NCBI RefSeq assembly: GCF_051201625.1
Contig: NZ_CP179203.1
Location: 1,302,001 to 1,366,000 of the forward strand
DNA from: Shimia sp051201625
GTDB lineage: Bacteria; Pseudomonadota; Alphaproteobacteria; Rhodobacterales; Rhodobacteraceae
Direction of reading: 5' to 3'
DNA: 64,000 bases
Below the pieces are notes generated by a model. The model was not told the origin of the DNA. It saw only the letters and a list, made by a program, of their open reading frames with translations, and searched no databases. The number at the start of each line of letters is the position of its first letter. Within the stretch, counting starts at the first letter, position 1. The translations under genes and the position numbers were made by a program. Shown here piece by piece: positions 35,174 to 42,566 of this stretch.

Positions 35174-35220
35174 TCCTCCTTCAGGTGGAGGATGTAAGGC
35201 GCATCACGCCGTAGCGTGAT
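35174..35220 (+). repeat. Hairpin pair resembling an IS200/IS605 right end
   Basis: First hairpin TCCTCC (35174-35179), loop TTCAGGT, GGAGGA (35187-35192), running into GGATGTAAGG; this echoes the CCTTCAGG...GGAGGATGT terminus of IS200/IS605-type elements as I recall them. The second is a perfect 7-bp stem ATCACGC (35203-35209) and GCGTGAT (35214-35220), followed by TTCCTTTTT, which could also terminate transcription from the Sel1 gene. No transposase gene is present. Confidence 0.45.
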
Positions 35221-35268
35221 TTCCTTTTTGTTCCTATTTTGTTTTGGACACAAGTAGTTGGGGATAAT

Positions 35269-35304
35269 GTGACTCCTCCCGTCCTTCAGGACGGAAGGAG
35301 TCAC
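35269..35304. repeat. 36-nt near-perfect palindrome
   Basis: Outer arms GTGACTCCT (35269-35277) and AGGAGTCAC (35296-35304), inner arms CCGTCC (35279-35284) and GGACGG (35289-35294), loop TTCA, and a single C/A mismatch. It shares the TCCTTCAGG core with the hairpin at 35174. It is structured like an insertion-sequence terminus or a small palindromic mobile unit. Confidence 0.5.
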
Positions 35305-35393
35305 CAACCAAACGCGCGAGCATAGGATTATTGATGAGGCAAATGGCCAATGTGGCTGCGGCCACCAGCCGATTACATTGCCAGAGACCAATC

Positions 35394-35525
35394 TCAGCGG
35401 TTTGCTTCCGCATCACGAAGATACACCAAAGCGACTAACAGTCCGCTGAAACCCAGCATATGACCAATGGCCACAAGTCCAAAGGTGTAGTAGCTGTCCA
35501 GCACAATCGAAACAATGGCGTTCAC
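35394..35525 (-). CDS. Possible 43-residue membrane peptide
   Basis: A GTG start at 35525 gives a short open frame whose product has one hydrophobic stretch (LVAIGHMLGFSGLLVALVYL) and ends RDAEANR. The start overlaps the TGA (35522-35524) of an upstream short frame that ends VLMQELVKM, so the two could be coupled. Family not recognised. It may instead be the tail of a decayed gene. Confidence 0.25.
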   Translation of the reverse strand: MNAIVSIVLDSYYTFGLVAIGHMLGFSGLLVALVYLRDAEANR

Positions 35526-35644
35526 ATCTTCACTAGCTCCTGCATCAGCACATGCGCTGTCGTGAGAGTGTAGGACTTGAAAGGGTTGTCAAACTCCTCA
35601 ATGACAGCGTCCCATCCGGACACCACATTCTCGTTGAAAATCAC
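35522..35644 (-). CDS. Short open frame upstream of the membrane peptide, or gene remnant
   Basis: From GTG 35644 the frame reads FNENVVSGWDAVIEEFDNPF and on to VLMQELVKM. It is open about 33 codons further upstream (to about 35743) with protein-like sequence including NDFCPAYQFHCFCWPFGAG, but without an ATG. Family not recognised. The overlap of its stop with the next start suggests either a tiny operon or the remains of a larger one. Confidence 0.25.
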   Translation of the reverse strand: MIFNENVVSGWDAVIEEFDNPFKSYTLTTAHVLMQELVKM

Positions 35645-35941
35645 TTGTGGATTTCCTGCTTGATTTGAAAGACCCGCGCCAAAAGGCCAGCAGAAACAAT
35701 GGAACTGATAAGCTGGGCAAAAGTCGTTGATTAAAAGTCTTCAAGATTTGAATTTTTGCCAAGGTAGCAGGGTGGTTGATTCCGCGTCTTCACCAAGAGG
35801 TGGAACGCTCGTCAACAGACCTTTTTTAGCACCGTTAGCGTGATGCATCTGAACCTAACGCTAGTTTCGAGGTGAAATATTATTTTTGGCCTCCCAGTTC
35901 ACTGAAATGAGGTGATTAAGGGCTGCCAACGCCGTTATTTT

Positions 35942-37054
35942 TTAAAGTAAGCCGCGTATAGCCAAGTTTCGCATGAAGTGAGACGCTGCGAAGGTCCATT
36001 CCGAGCATTCGGTTGACAGACGTACCGTATTAGTCAGCGCACCCAGATGCGTATTTGCGATGGTGACAACGTCGCCAAGTTTATGGGTAAACCCTCCGCC
36101 TCGGGTGTCGCGATCCTTTGTCGGTGCGAAAAGTGTTCCCAAAAACAGCATTAGGCCGTCGGGATACTGGTGATGCCTGCCGATGGTCTGAGCCACTAGA
36201 TCGGCTGGATCACGGCTAATTTGGGACATGCTTGAACTGCCGTCTAGAACAAACCCGTCTTCGCCCGTGACTGTTAGCGTCAGTTTAGCCTGACGCACAT
36301 CATCCAGTGTATAGCCCTCAGTGAACAGGCGGATCATGGGCCCGATTGCGCAGGAAGCATTGTTGTCCTTCGCTTTACTCAGCAAAAGAGCGGATCTTCC
36401 TTCAACGTCGCGCAAGTTCACATCATTGCCGAGCGTCGCTCCTTTAATTTCAGCGCGTGAGTTGACGGCGAGCACAACCTCCGGCTCTGGGTTATTCCAA
36501 GTCGAAATCGGGTGCAGCCCGACATCGGCTCCATAGCCAACTGATGAAAGCACCTGTGCTTTCGAAAAGACTTCGGCGTCTGGGCCGATGCCTACCTCAA
36601 GATACTGGCTCCATAGTCCTTCTTCAATCAGGGCCTGTTTTACAGCGGTGGCGGCTTCAGAGCCAGGCACAATTTCGGATAGGCTTTCACCGATCCGGGC
36701 GGCGATCTTCGCGCGGATGACCTGTGCTCTTGTAGGATCGCCAGTGGCTTTTTCTTCGATCACGCGTTCGACCATGGATCCTGCGAAAGTGACGCCGCAT
36801 GCTTTGATTGATTGTAAGTCGCAGGGCGCAAGCCATTGATGCTTCGCCTCTAACGGGCCAAGATCCTCACCTACCGCATTGCGAACAAAATCGCATGCGT
36901 CATCGCGTTCCATAATGTCACGAGTAGTGGGTGCAGTTTTCGAGGTAATATCAATTACCCTGCCGCTGCGAAAGGTTACTACGCAAGGGCCAATATCGGT
37001 TCGTTCGACGCGCCCTAGCCATAACCCGCTTGGGTCAAGTGTTGTGATAGTCAT
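35942..37054 (-). CDS. Fumarylacetoacetate hydrolase family protein
   Basis: About 370 residues. The C-terminal FAH-fold region has SSVGYGADVGLHPISTWNNPEPEVVLAVNSRAEIKGATLGNDVNLRDVEGRSALLLSKAKDNNASCAIGPMIRLF, with the acidic metal-binding residues (Glu-x-Glu-like NPEPEV, and Asp in GNDVNLRD). An N-terminal extension (residues 1-110) is typical of the longer FAH members linked to sugar-acid or aromatic breakdown. The reaction (C-C hydrolysis, dehydration or decarboxylation of a keto acid) is not determined. The ATG at 37054 with AGGAAC is chosen over 37102. The aldo/keto reductase gene lies upstream on the same strand, 380 bases away. Confidence 0.88.
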   Translation of the reverse strand: MTITTLDPSGLWLGRVERTDIGPCVVTFRSGRVIDITSKTAPTTRDIMERDDACDFVRNAVGEDLGPLEAKHQWLAPCDLQSIKACGVTFAGSMVERVIEEKATGDPTRAQVIRAKIAARIGESLSEIVPGSEAATAVKQALIEEGLWSQYLEVGIGPDAEVFSKAQVLSSVGYGADVGLHPISTWNNPEPEVVLAVNSRAEIKGATLGNDVNLRDVEGRSALLLSKAKDNNASCAIGPMIRLFTEGYTLDDVRQAKLTLTVTGEDGFVLDGSSSMSQISRDPADLVAQTIGRHHQYPDGLMLFLGTLFAPTKDRDTRGGGFTHKLGDVVTIANTHLGALTNTVRLSTECSEWTFAASHFMRNLAIRGLL

Positions 37055-37434
37055 TTTCAGTTCCTGAGATAAGGGGAGCTTGCGAGGGAGCAGAACGCCC
37101 AATCGCTGAGCCGGATAAAGTGGACTGGCCCCAACAAACCTCGAATACGATCGAAATAGGGGCGTAAATCGTCAATCTGCTTACCAGACGTCTGATTTCA
37201 TCCCTATTTTTAGGGATCAGCCTGCCGTATATGGCTCTAAAAATTAGGATGCAGTAAGGGATGATAGGTGAGTGGGCCCTTGTCCAACCTGCGGCCGTTG
37301 ATCCATCGACTGGAATGCACTTTGGTTCTTTGTGGGAGCTTGAAACATTCAAGTTTGAAATCATGGTTACATCTCTATTCTGCCCAATACATAGATTGAA
37401 TGACATCTTTGACGATGGAGAAGGGGTTGTAATT
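37055..37434. other. Gap between aldo/keto reductase and FAH genes
   Basis: 380 bases without a credible gene. A perfect hairpin ATCCCTA-TTTT-TAGGGAT lies at 37200-37217, without a T-run on the coding (minus) strand. The open frames here have unlikely composition. Confidence 0.35.
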
Positions 37435-38487
37435 TTACGCAACATTGTTGGCTATTGATTGCAAAGGTGCATCAAGCCGGATTAGGCCCTCTAATCGCAG
37501 ATCAGACCAAAGATCCATTGGAATATCGCGTTCCAGCAAGGTTGTGTTGGCGTTTACCTCCGCGGCGTTTACTGCCCCGGGGACGACAGTTTTAACGCAG
37601 GGGTGCTCAAGTACGAATTGAAGTGCAGCAGCGGCCAATGGTGTGTTGTGCGCTGAGCAGACTGCCTGAATTTTACGAACTTTCGCCATTACTTCCTCGG
37701 GTGCCTCGGCATAGTTGTATTTACAACCCGGTACAGCACCTGTGGCAAGAATACCGGAATTATATGGTCCTCCGAGGATGATGCCGACATCGCGATTTTT
37801 ACAGAGCGGTAAGAAACTATTCAGTGCCTCCTGTTCTAGTAAGGTATAGCGTCCCGCAAGTAAGAACCCGTCAAAATCACCCAGCCCCAACAGCCGTTCA
37901 CAGACTTGCCATTCATTCACGCCTGCGCCGATAGCGGCAATTTCACCGGCATCTCGCAACTCCGTCAACGCTTTGTATCCGCCGCGATCAAATAATTCGC
38001 GCACCTTTGCGTCCGAGGCTCCTTCGCTGCCCTGACTAAAAGCGCAGACGTCGTGGACTAATAGAATATCAGTATTAGCCACGCCAATTCGCCCACGGCT
38101 CGCATCGTAGGAACGCATCACGCCATCATATGTATAGTCGAATACGATCCGCCTGTGTGGCACATCGACGAAGGCCTCTGGGGTGACCTCGTGAGGTTCG
38201 CATTCCAGCAACAGACGCCCTACTTTTGTTGAAAGCTGGATATTGTCGCGCCCAAATTTTTTAATGGCCTTGCCAAAGCGAGTTTCAGAGCGCCCTAGTC
38301 CATACTGAGGCGCAGTATCAAAGAAACGGATGCCTGCATCATAAGCCGATTGAAGTGCAGCCTGCGCGTCCATGTCGCTAATTTTACGATACAGGTTACC
38401 GATTGGTGCGCCGCCAAAACCCATACGTGTCAGAGGAATGGGGCGGGCTGTACGGGAGTTAAGATGAGTGATATCCGAGACCTTCAT
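37435..38487 (-). CDS. Aldo/keto reductase (D-threo-aldose/pyridoxal dehydrogenase-like)
   Basis: 350 residues. The NAD(P)-dependent AKR barrel is seen with its tetrad: Asp and Tyr in RFFDTAPQYGLGRSETRFG, Lys in STKVGRLLL, and His in ILLVHDVCAF. The subgroup resembles D-threo-aldose 1-dehydrogenase, L-fucose dehydrogenase and pyridoxal 4-dehydrogenase (start IPLTRMGFGGAPIGNLY; end HPCVKTVVPGAVNAAEVNANTTLLERDIP). With the FAH-family gene downstream it suggests oxidation of a deoxy- or aldose sugar to a lactone and keto acid. AAAGGA precedes the ATG. A perfect 20-bp palindrome lies about 170 bp upstream. Confidence 0.9.
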   Translation of the reverse strand: MKVSDITHLNSRTARPIPLTRMGFGGAPIGNLYRKISDMDAQAALQSAYDAGIRFFDTAPQYGLGRSETRFGKAIKKFGRDNIQLSTKVGRLLLECEPHEVTPEAFVDVPHRRIVFDYTYDGVMRSYDASRGRIGVANTDILLVHDVCAFSQGSEGASDAKVRELFDRGGYKALTELRDAGEIAAIGAGVNEWQVCERLLGLGDFDGFLLAGRYTLLEQEALNSFLPLCKNRDVGIILGGPYNSGILATGAVPGCKYNYAEAPEEVMAKVRKIQAVCSAHNTPLAAAALQFVLEHPCVKTVVPGAVNAAEVNANTTLLERDIPMDLWSDLRLEGLIRLDAPLQSIANNVA

Positions 38488-39188
38488 CTGAAATCCTTTG
38501 CATTATTCATTGAGCAGCAGGCGAGAGGCTGAATATTCTGGAGTGCTGTTTCCACTGCTTGTCAGGTGCTCCATACGGGTGCGGTGTTGACGGTCGCGAT
38601 GTTGCGCAAAGCTCTTCCCATTCATTCTGAAATTATCATCAGTTAACTATTGCCTAACATGTTAACATGTTAGCCGAAAGCGAGTGTTTAGTTGAAACGT
38701 CAACTATTAAGGTCGTTGGATGTCGTATTGCCCGTCCGAGATTTCCAGCCTGCTCGCGCAAAATGTGCTTTGAGGTTCTGCGTTAAGTTGAAACTAACTA
38801 GTGTCCCAATAGCTATTATACGTATCGCCGCCAAATGTGCAGTCCGTACCAAATTCAATTTTTGCTTAACACGGGAACGCCATATTGTGACGGTATCCGG
38901 AAATGACAATCCGCTTCGAATGTTTGAAGCACCGTGTAAGTAAAGCGGTAAAAATATTCACCTTGCTTGCCTTTTTTCTAAATATTGAGGCTGGCTTGCT
39001 CGCCTGCTACGACAACATCACCCGAATGTTGTGTGTGGATTTAATCTTTGTTTAGCAGTTATAAAAAATTGCGTCTTATGGCCCTTGAGTCTACCCAGTA
39101 AAATGCGTACCAAAATAATCGTCCCTTCGAGAAGGCCGTTTCAGTTCCACTAGGAGTTGTGACTGCGGATCGCCGGGCAACGCCTGAT
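38488..39188. other. Region between the aldo/keto reductase and tRNA-Leu
   Basis: 701 bases. Apart from the palindrome at 38654-38673 no feature is evident. A short open frame at 38692-38943 lacks a ribosome site and has unlikely composition. The promoter of the tRNA gene should lie in the last 100 bases. Confidence 0.4.
38654..38673. promoter_or_regulatory. Perfect 20-bp palindrome, candidate operator
   Basis: CTAACATGTTAACATGTTAG is its own reverse complement and contains two overlapping TAACATGTTA units. The form suits GntR-, LacI- or TetR-type repressors. It lies about 167 bp upstream of the aldo/keto reductase start. No regulator gene is adjacent. Confidence 0.55.
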
Positions 39189-39274
39189 GCGGGCGTGATG
39201 GAATGGTAGACATACCAGACTTAAAATCTGTTGGGCGAATGCCCGTGTGGGTTCGAATCCCACCGCCCGCACCA
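39189..39274 (+). tRNA. tRNA-Leu (anticodon TAA)
   Basis: Cloverleaf with acceptor stem GCGGGCG/CGCCCGC, a D arm starting TGATGGAATGGTAGACAT, anticodon loop CTTAAAA (anticodon TAA, reading UUA), a long class II variable arm (TGGGCGAATGCCCGT), T arm GTGGGTTCGAATCCCAC, discriminator A and an encoded CCA. The long variable arm and TAA anticodon identify leucine. Decayed element-like genes start about 70 bases downstream, making this a likely integration site. Confidence 0.96.
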
Positions 39275-39501
39275 CAAACCACCTCAAGAACCAATAAAAT
39301 AATGCTTTAGCGCCTGTTTGGGGGCTGCTTATCCCCCGAAATATGCAGCCAGCATACCTGCCGTTCACTGGTGACATCTGTTGTGATGAATTGCCTATAA
39401 AGCGTAACCGCTCACCGCCAAAATGCGAGCAAATCCCTGAAATCTTAAAGACTGTGACCGCTACAGGTGCGTCTGGTCTGTATTTACGGAGGTTTGCGAG
39501 T

Positions 39502-39640
39502 ATGCAGCCACAACTATTGAACCAGCAAGAGAAAGCTGCCGCGTTAAACGTATCCATTGAAACGCTCCGTCGCTGGTACAAGCGTGGCGTTGGACCCGAA
39601 TGCATCCAATATATGGGAACATTGCGCTATCTGCCAGAGC
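39502..39640 (+). pseudogene. Excisionase-like HTH protein fragment
   Basis: After a good ribosome site (GGAGG) an ATG at 39502 opens a MerR/HTH_17-type DNA-binding domain: LLNQQEKAAALNVSIETLRRWYKRGVGPECIQYMGTLRYL. This matches small excisionase and plasmid or phage regulators. The expected last helix (a RxxDLExxL-like end) is lost, and the frame drifts into non-protein-like sequence. The adjacent frame (39600-39780) then reads protein-like (NAAKALSDAVNGLAPSTQTAIKTLEGL), which suggests a frameshift. The end given is approximate. Confidence 0.5.
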
Positions 39641-39779
39641 CGCACCTGTCACGTCAGTTAATGCCGCCAAGGCTCTCAGTGACGCTGTTAACGGTTTGGC
39701 CCCATCCACACAAACCGCGATTAAAACTCTTGAGGGTTTGGACGGCAAGATTGAAGAAATCTATCCCGCGCAAGCGTCG

Positions 39780-40034
39780 CAGTGCAATTTTTCCATCAAC
39801 TGTCGATCAATTACGAGGACAGACGGCAGATGTTCTTGTTGCCCATAAAGTGCCTGGTACACATGACACGGTTTCTCTGCAATCGATGAATTGGCAGTTT
39901 CACTTGGTTCTAAATTGGTTGTTTATGGTCATCACCACGAAGCAATCACAACATGTCTTAAGGGACATGCCGCTGCCGTGCGGGGCATGGGCATGGCTGA
40001 AGTTTGGTATCCAGGTGAAATCGCCATCAATTGA
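39780..40034 (+). pseudogene. Metallophosphoesterase C-terminal fragment, frameshifted
   Basis: One frame gives TADVLVAHKVPGTHD; the next frame continues GFSAIDELAVSLGSKLVVYGHHHEA and ends at TGA 40032-40034. Joined, they match the C-terminal half of calcineurin-like phosphoesterases, with the metal-binding His of VLVAHKVP and the GHHH motif. One missing base at about 39868 (GACACGG where GACCACGG would restore the frame) separates them. The N-terminal metal-binding motifs are not seen, so the gene is both truncated and shifted. It lies with the HTH fragment beside tRNA-Leu and is probably cargo of a decayed integrative element. Confidence 0.55.
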
Positions 40035-40228
40035 ATTAACCCTTGGCCGTCTTTGGACGATAGTATGAAAATTAACAGCATTAACTAGTCAAAATTGAGT
40101 AGACCAACAGAGATTAGTAATCCGATCCCATCCAGCTAAGTCTTAAACGGTTTTGCGTGTGTTTCACTTTGGATGAATTTTAACTAAGGGAAGAGAGAGA
40201 GCATATTTTGAAACAGATATTTATATGA

Positions 40229-40257
40229 CCAGGCCACAGCGAAAAGCTGTAGCCTGG
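40229..40257 (+). terminator. Strong hairpin between element remnant and cpdB
   Basis: CCAGGCCACAGC (40229-40240), loop GAAAA, GCTGTAGCCTGG (40246-40257): a 12-bp stem with one mismatch or wobble pair, followed by ACGCTTTTTG on the plus strand. It starts 11 bases after the cpdB stop (minus strand) and probably terminates transcription from both sides. Confidence 0.7.
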
Positions 40258-40268
40258 ACGCTTTTTGA

Positions 40269-42227
40269 TTAAAGTTGGATGCGGAACCGAGCAAATCCGT
40301 CTGGACCCTCTCCGGCCGGTTCGATTTCAACACCTTCAATACTATCGCTGTATTCAGCTGCTTTTGGCCCCGTATCAAATAGTACTGTTGCGCCGTTTAG
40401 AGGGGCAAAACTCCAGTTCGCGTCGGCCTTTGGGCTGATTGTGCCCTGCTCAACGATATAGCGTACGATGACATCACGATTTGTATCTGGGCCCTCGAAT
40501 ATGACCGTGTCACCTAAGGCGCCGGGGAATTTGCCACCACCGCTTGCACGGTAGTTATTCGTGGCTATTACAAATTTCTGTTCTGTATCAATAGGTTTTC
40601 CGTTGAACATCAGGTTTTTAATTCGGTTTGCATCAGAAGCGCCAGGTTCTCCCTTGGTGCCAAACTTTGAAGGTTCGCTCAGATCAATTTCATAAGTCAC
40701 ACCATCAATGACGTCAAAGTTGTATGAGGGAAACTTTGGGTTCAGAAGAACCTGATCAGCTTTTCCTGGTTCGATTTGATTGAAAATGCCTGCAGACCGC
40801 TCAAGCCAATCCTTGACCTGAGCACCGGTCACGAGAACTGCGCGTGCTGTGTTGGGGTATAGATACAGGTCCGCGACATTTTTGATAGCTACGTTACCTT
40901 TAGGCACATCGGTATAATATTCGGGACCTCCTCGTCCCCCCGCCTTGAAAGGTGCTGCGGCAGACAAGATTGGAAGGTCCTCATAGTCAGTGCCCTTCAT
41001 CATTTCACCTATGTACCAAGTCTGAGCAATTGACACGATCTGAACAGATGGATCATCGGCTACTAGTGCGAAGTAACTGTGCAAAGGCGCATCAGTTTTG
41101 CCGACAGCACGACGCACATAGGCAAGCGTTTCCTCGTGTTCTGTCGCGACTGACGCCAGCACTGCCTCATCATCTTTAACCAGCGCCGTGTACGATCGAT
41201 CTTCGTTGCGTTTCGAAATTGGACGCGCTTGTGATTCATGCCCTACAATTCGCCATTCATTTCCATCCCGTTCGAGAACGAGATCTATCAGGCCTAAATG
41301 GCTACCCCAGTACCCGCCCATAGTGGCTGGCTTGCCGTGGATTGTGCCGGCGGTCGCGTCCACAGCCTCAAACCCTTCATATTTTGAAGATGGGAACACT
41401 CGGTGACTGTGCCCTGTCATTACTGCGTCAATTCCATCTACCGAAGCTACTGGCACGGAGGCGTTTTCCATACCACTTGTTTCCTGCGCTGCCCCGATCC
41501 CAGAGTGCGACAAAGCGATGATAATATCGGCGCCTTTTTCTTTCATCTCCGGAACGTAAGCTCTTGCAGTCTCCATTATATCGCGGGTCTGAACTTTACC
41601 TTCTAAATGGCGGCGGTCCCAGTTCATAATCTGAGGTGGAACAAATCCGATTAACCCGATTTTGATAGGATGGGTTACACCAGCTCCGTCTTTGATGGTG
41701 CGATCTAGGATCACGTAGGGTGCCACTAGGGTGCTATCGGCTGTCGGTGATCCATTCATCTCTTTGATCACATTTGCTGAAACCACTGGAAAGTTCGCCC
41801 CGGCCAACGACTTCATCAAAAATTCAAGACCATAATTGAACTCATGGTTACCCAAGGTTGATCCATCAAAGCCGACTGTATTCATGGCGGATATCACGGG
41901 ATGCATGTCCCCTTCTTTCATGCCCCTTTCGTATGCGATGTAATCGCCCATTGGATTGCCCTGCAAGAAATCACCATTATCCAAAAGAAGTGAATTTGTT
42001 GCTTCAGCGCGGATTTGTTTAACTATGGACGCTGTTCTTGAAAGCCCAACGGTATCGCGTGGTTTGTCTGCATAGTAGTCGTATGGGAAAACATGCACGT
42101 GCAAATCAGTTGTTTCCATCAGTCTCAGGTGTGCCTGATTAGCGGCAGCGTGAACAGAAAACGGGTGGAGCGCTAGCAGACCTGCACTACCTGCCAAAAA
42201 AGATCTGCGGTCTAATTGAAGTGGCAT
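40269..42227 (-). CDS. cpdB: 2',3'-cyclic-nucleotide 2'-phosphodiesterase / 3'-nucleotidase
   Basis: 652 residues, exported by the Tat route (DRRSFLAGSAGLLALHPFSVHA at the N terminus). The N-terminal metallophosphoesterase domain has ETTDLHVHVFPYDYYADKP, LLLDNGDFLQGNPMGDY, STLGNHEFNYGL and MTGHSHRVFP. The C-terminal 5'-nucleotidase domain has NNYRASGGGKFPG. It removes phosphate from 2',3'-cyclic nucleotides and 3'-nucleotides in the periplasm, a route to scavenge phosphate and nucleosides from RNA. The ATG at 42227 has GGAG seven bases before it; the ATG four codons earlier (42239) contains that site. Confidence 0.95.
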   Translation of the reverse strand: MPLQLDRRSFLAGSAGLLALHPFSVHAAANQAHLRLMETTDLHVHVFPYDYYADKPRDTVGLSRTASIVKQIRAEATNSLLLDNGDFLQGNPMGDYIAYERGMKEGDMHPVISAMNTVGFDGSTLGNHEFNYGLEFLMKSLAGANFPVVSANVIKEMNGSPTADSTLVAPYVILDRTIKDGAGVTHPIKIGLIGFVPPQIMNWDRRHLEGKVQTRDIMETARAYVPEMKEKGADIIIALSHSGIGAAQETSGMENASVPVASVDGIDAVMTGHSHRVFPSSKYEGFEAVDATAGTIHGKPATMGGYWGSHLGLIDLVLERDGNEWRIVGHESQARPISKRNEDRSYTALVKDDEAVLASVATEHEETLAYVRRAVGKTDAPLHSYFALVADDPSVQIVSIAQTWYIGEMMKGTDYEDLPILSAAAPFKAGGRGGPEYYTDVPKGNVAIKNVADLYLYPNTARAVLVTGAQVKDWLERSAGIFNQIEPGKADQVLLNPKFPSYNFDVIDGVTYEIDLSEPSKFGTKGEPGASDANRIKNLMFNGKPIDTEQKFVIATNNYRASGGGKFPGALGDTVIFEGPDTNRDVIVRYIVEQGTISPKADANWSFAPLNGATVLFDTGPKAAEYSDSIEGVEIEPAGEGPDGFARFRIQL

Positions 42228-42566
42228 TTTTTTCTCCATTATTGTTTATATATTATGGCCCACGACCTGCTCATAATGCGCGCAAAGCGGCATGAGCACG
42301 GGCATCTAGATGAAACACAATGTACAAGTTGTAGCAGGAATAATCAGTTTGATGCTAGTTACTAAAGTTTCTTTAGTAGATCATTGAACAAAATTTTTAA
42401 AATGCCGAAGAGCGGTTCAATGACCTAAAAGCACTTTGAGCAAGACGTTTTTGATTCTGCTCAGCTCGGAAGCAAGGGTACTCATCGCATTTGCAAGCAT
42501 TTTGGAATTCGTGAATTACGCGAAGCTGCGTGCTGTCGCTTCCTTTGCTTATCTGGCAAAAGAAAC
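42228..42566. other. Gap between cpdB and metG
   Basis: 339 bases. A perfect 8-bp inverted repeat TACTAAAG-TTT-CTTTAGTA lies at 42360-42378 and could be an operator or a weak terminator for metG. No coding sequence is evident. No clear phosphate (Pho) box was found. Confidence 0.4.

Larger units (their letters stand above)
35101..35941. other. 841-base gap with palindromes and small-gene debris
   Basis: Between the Sel1 gene and the FAH-family gene. It holds the two hairpin clusters (35174-35304) and two minor minus-strand frames (35394-35644), with no long gene. From 35745 to 35941 nothing is seen. The mix suggests repeated insertion and loss. Confidence 0.4.

Noticed and set aside
35152..35391. 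Minus-strand open frame through the palindromes
   Set aside because: Its sequence is dominated by the inverted repeats; coding there is unlikely.
37035..37445. Minus-strand open frame between the FAH and aldo/keto reductase genes
   Set aside because: Overlaps the true FAH start and has random-looking composition.
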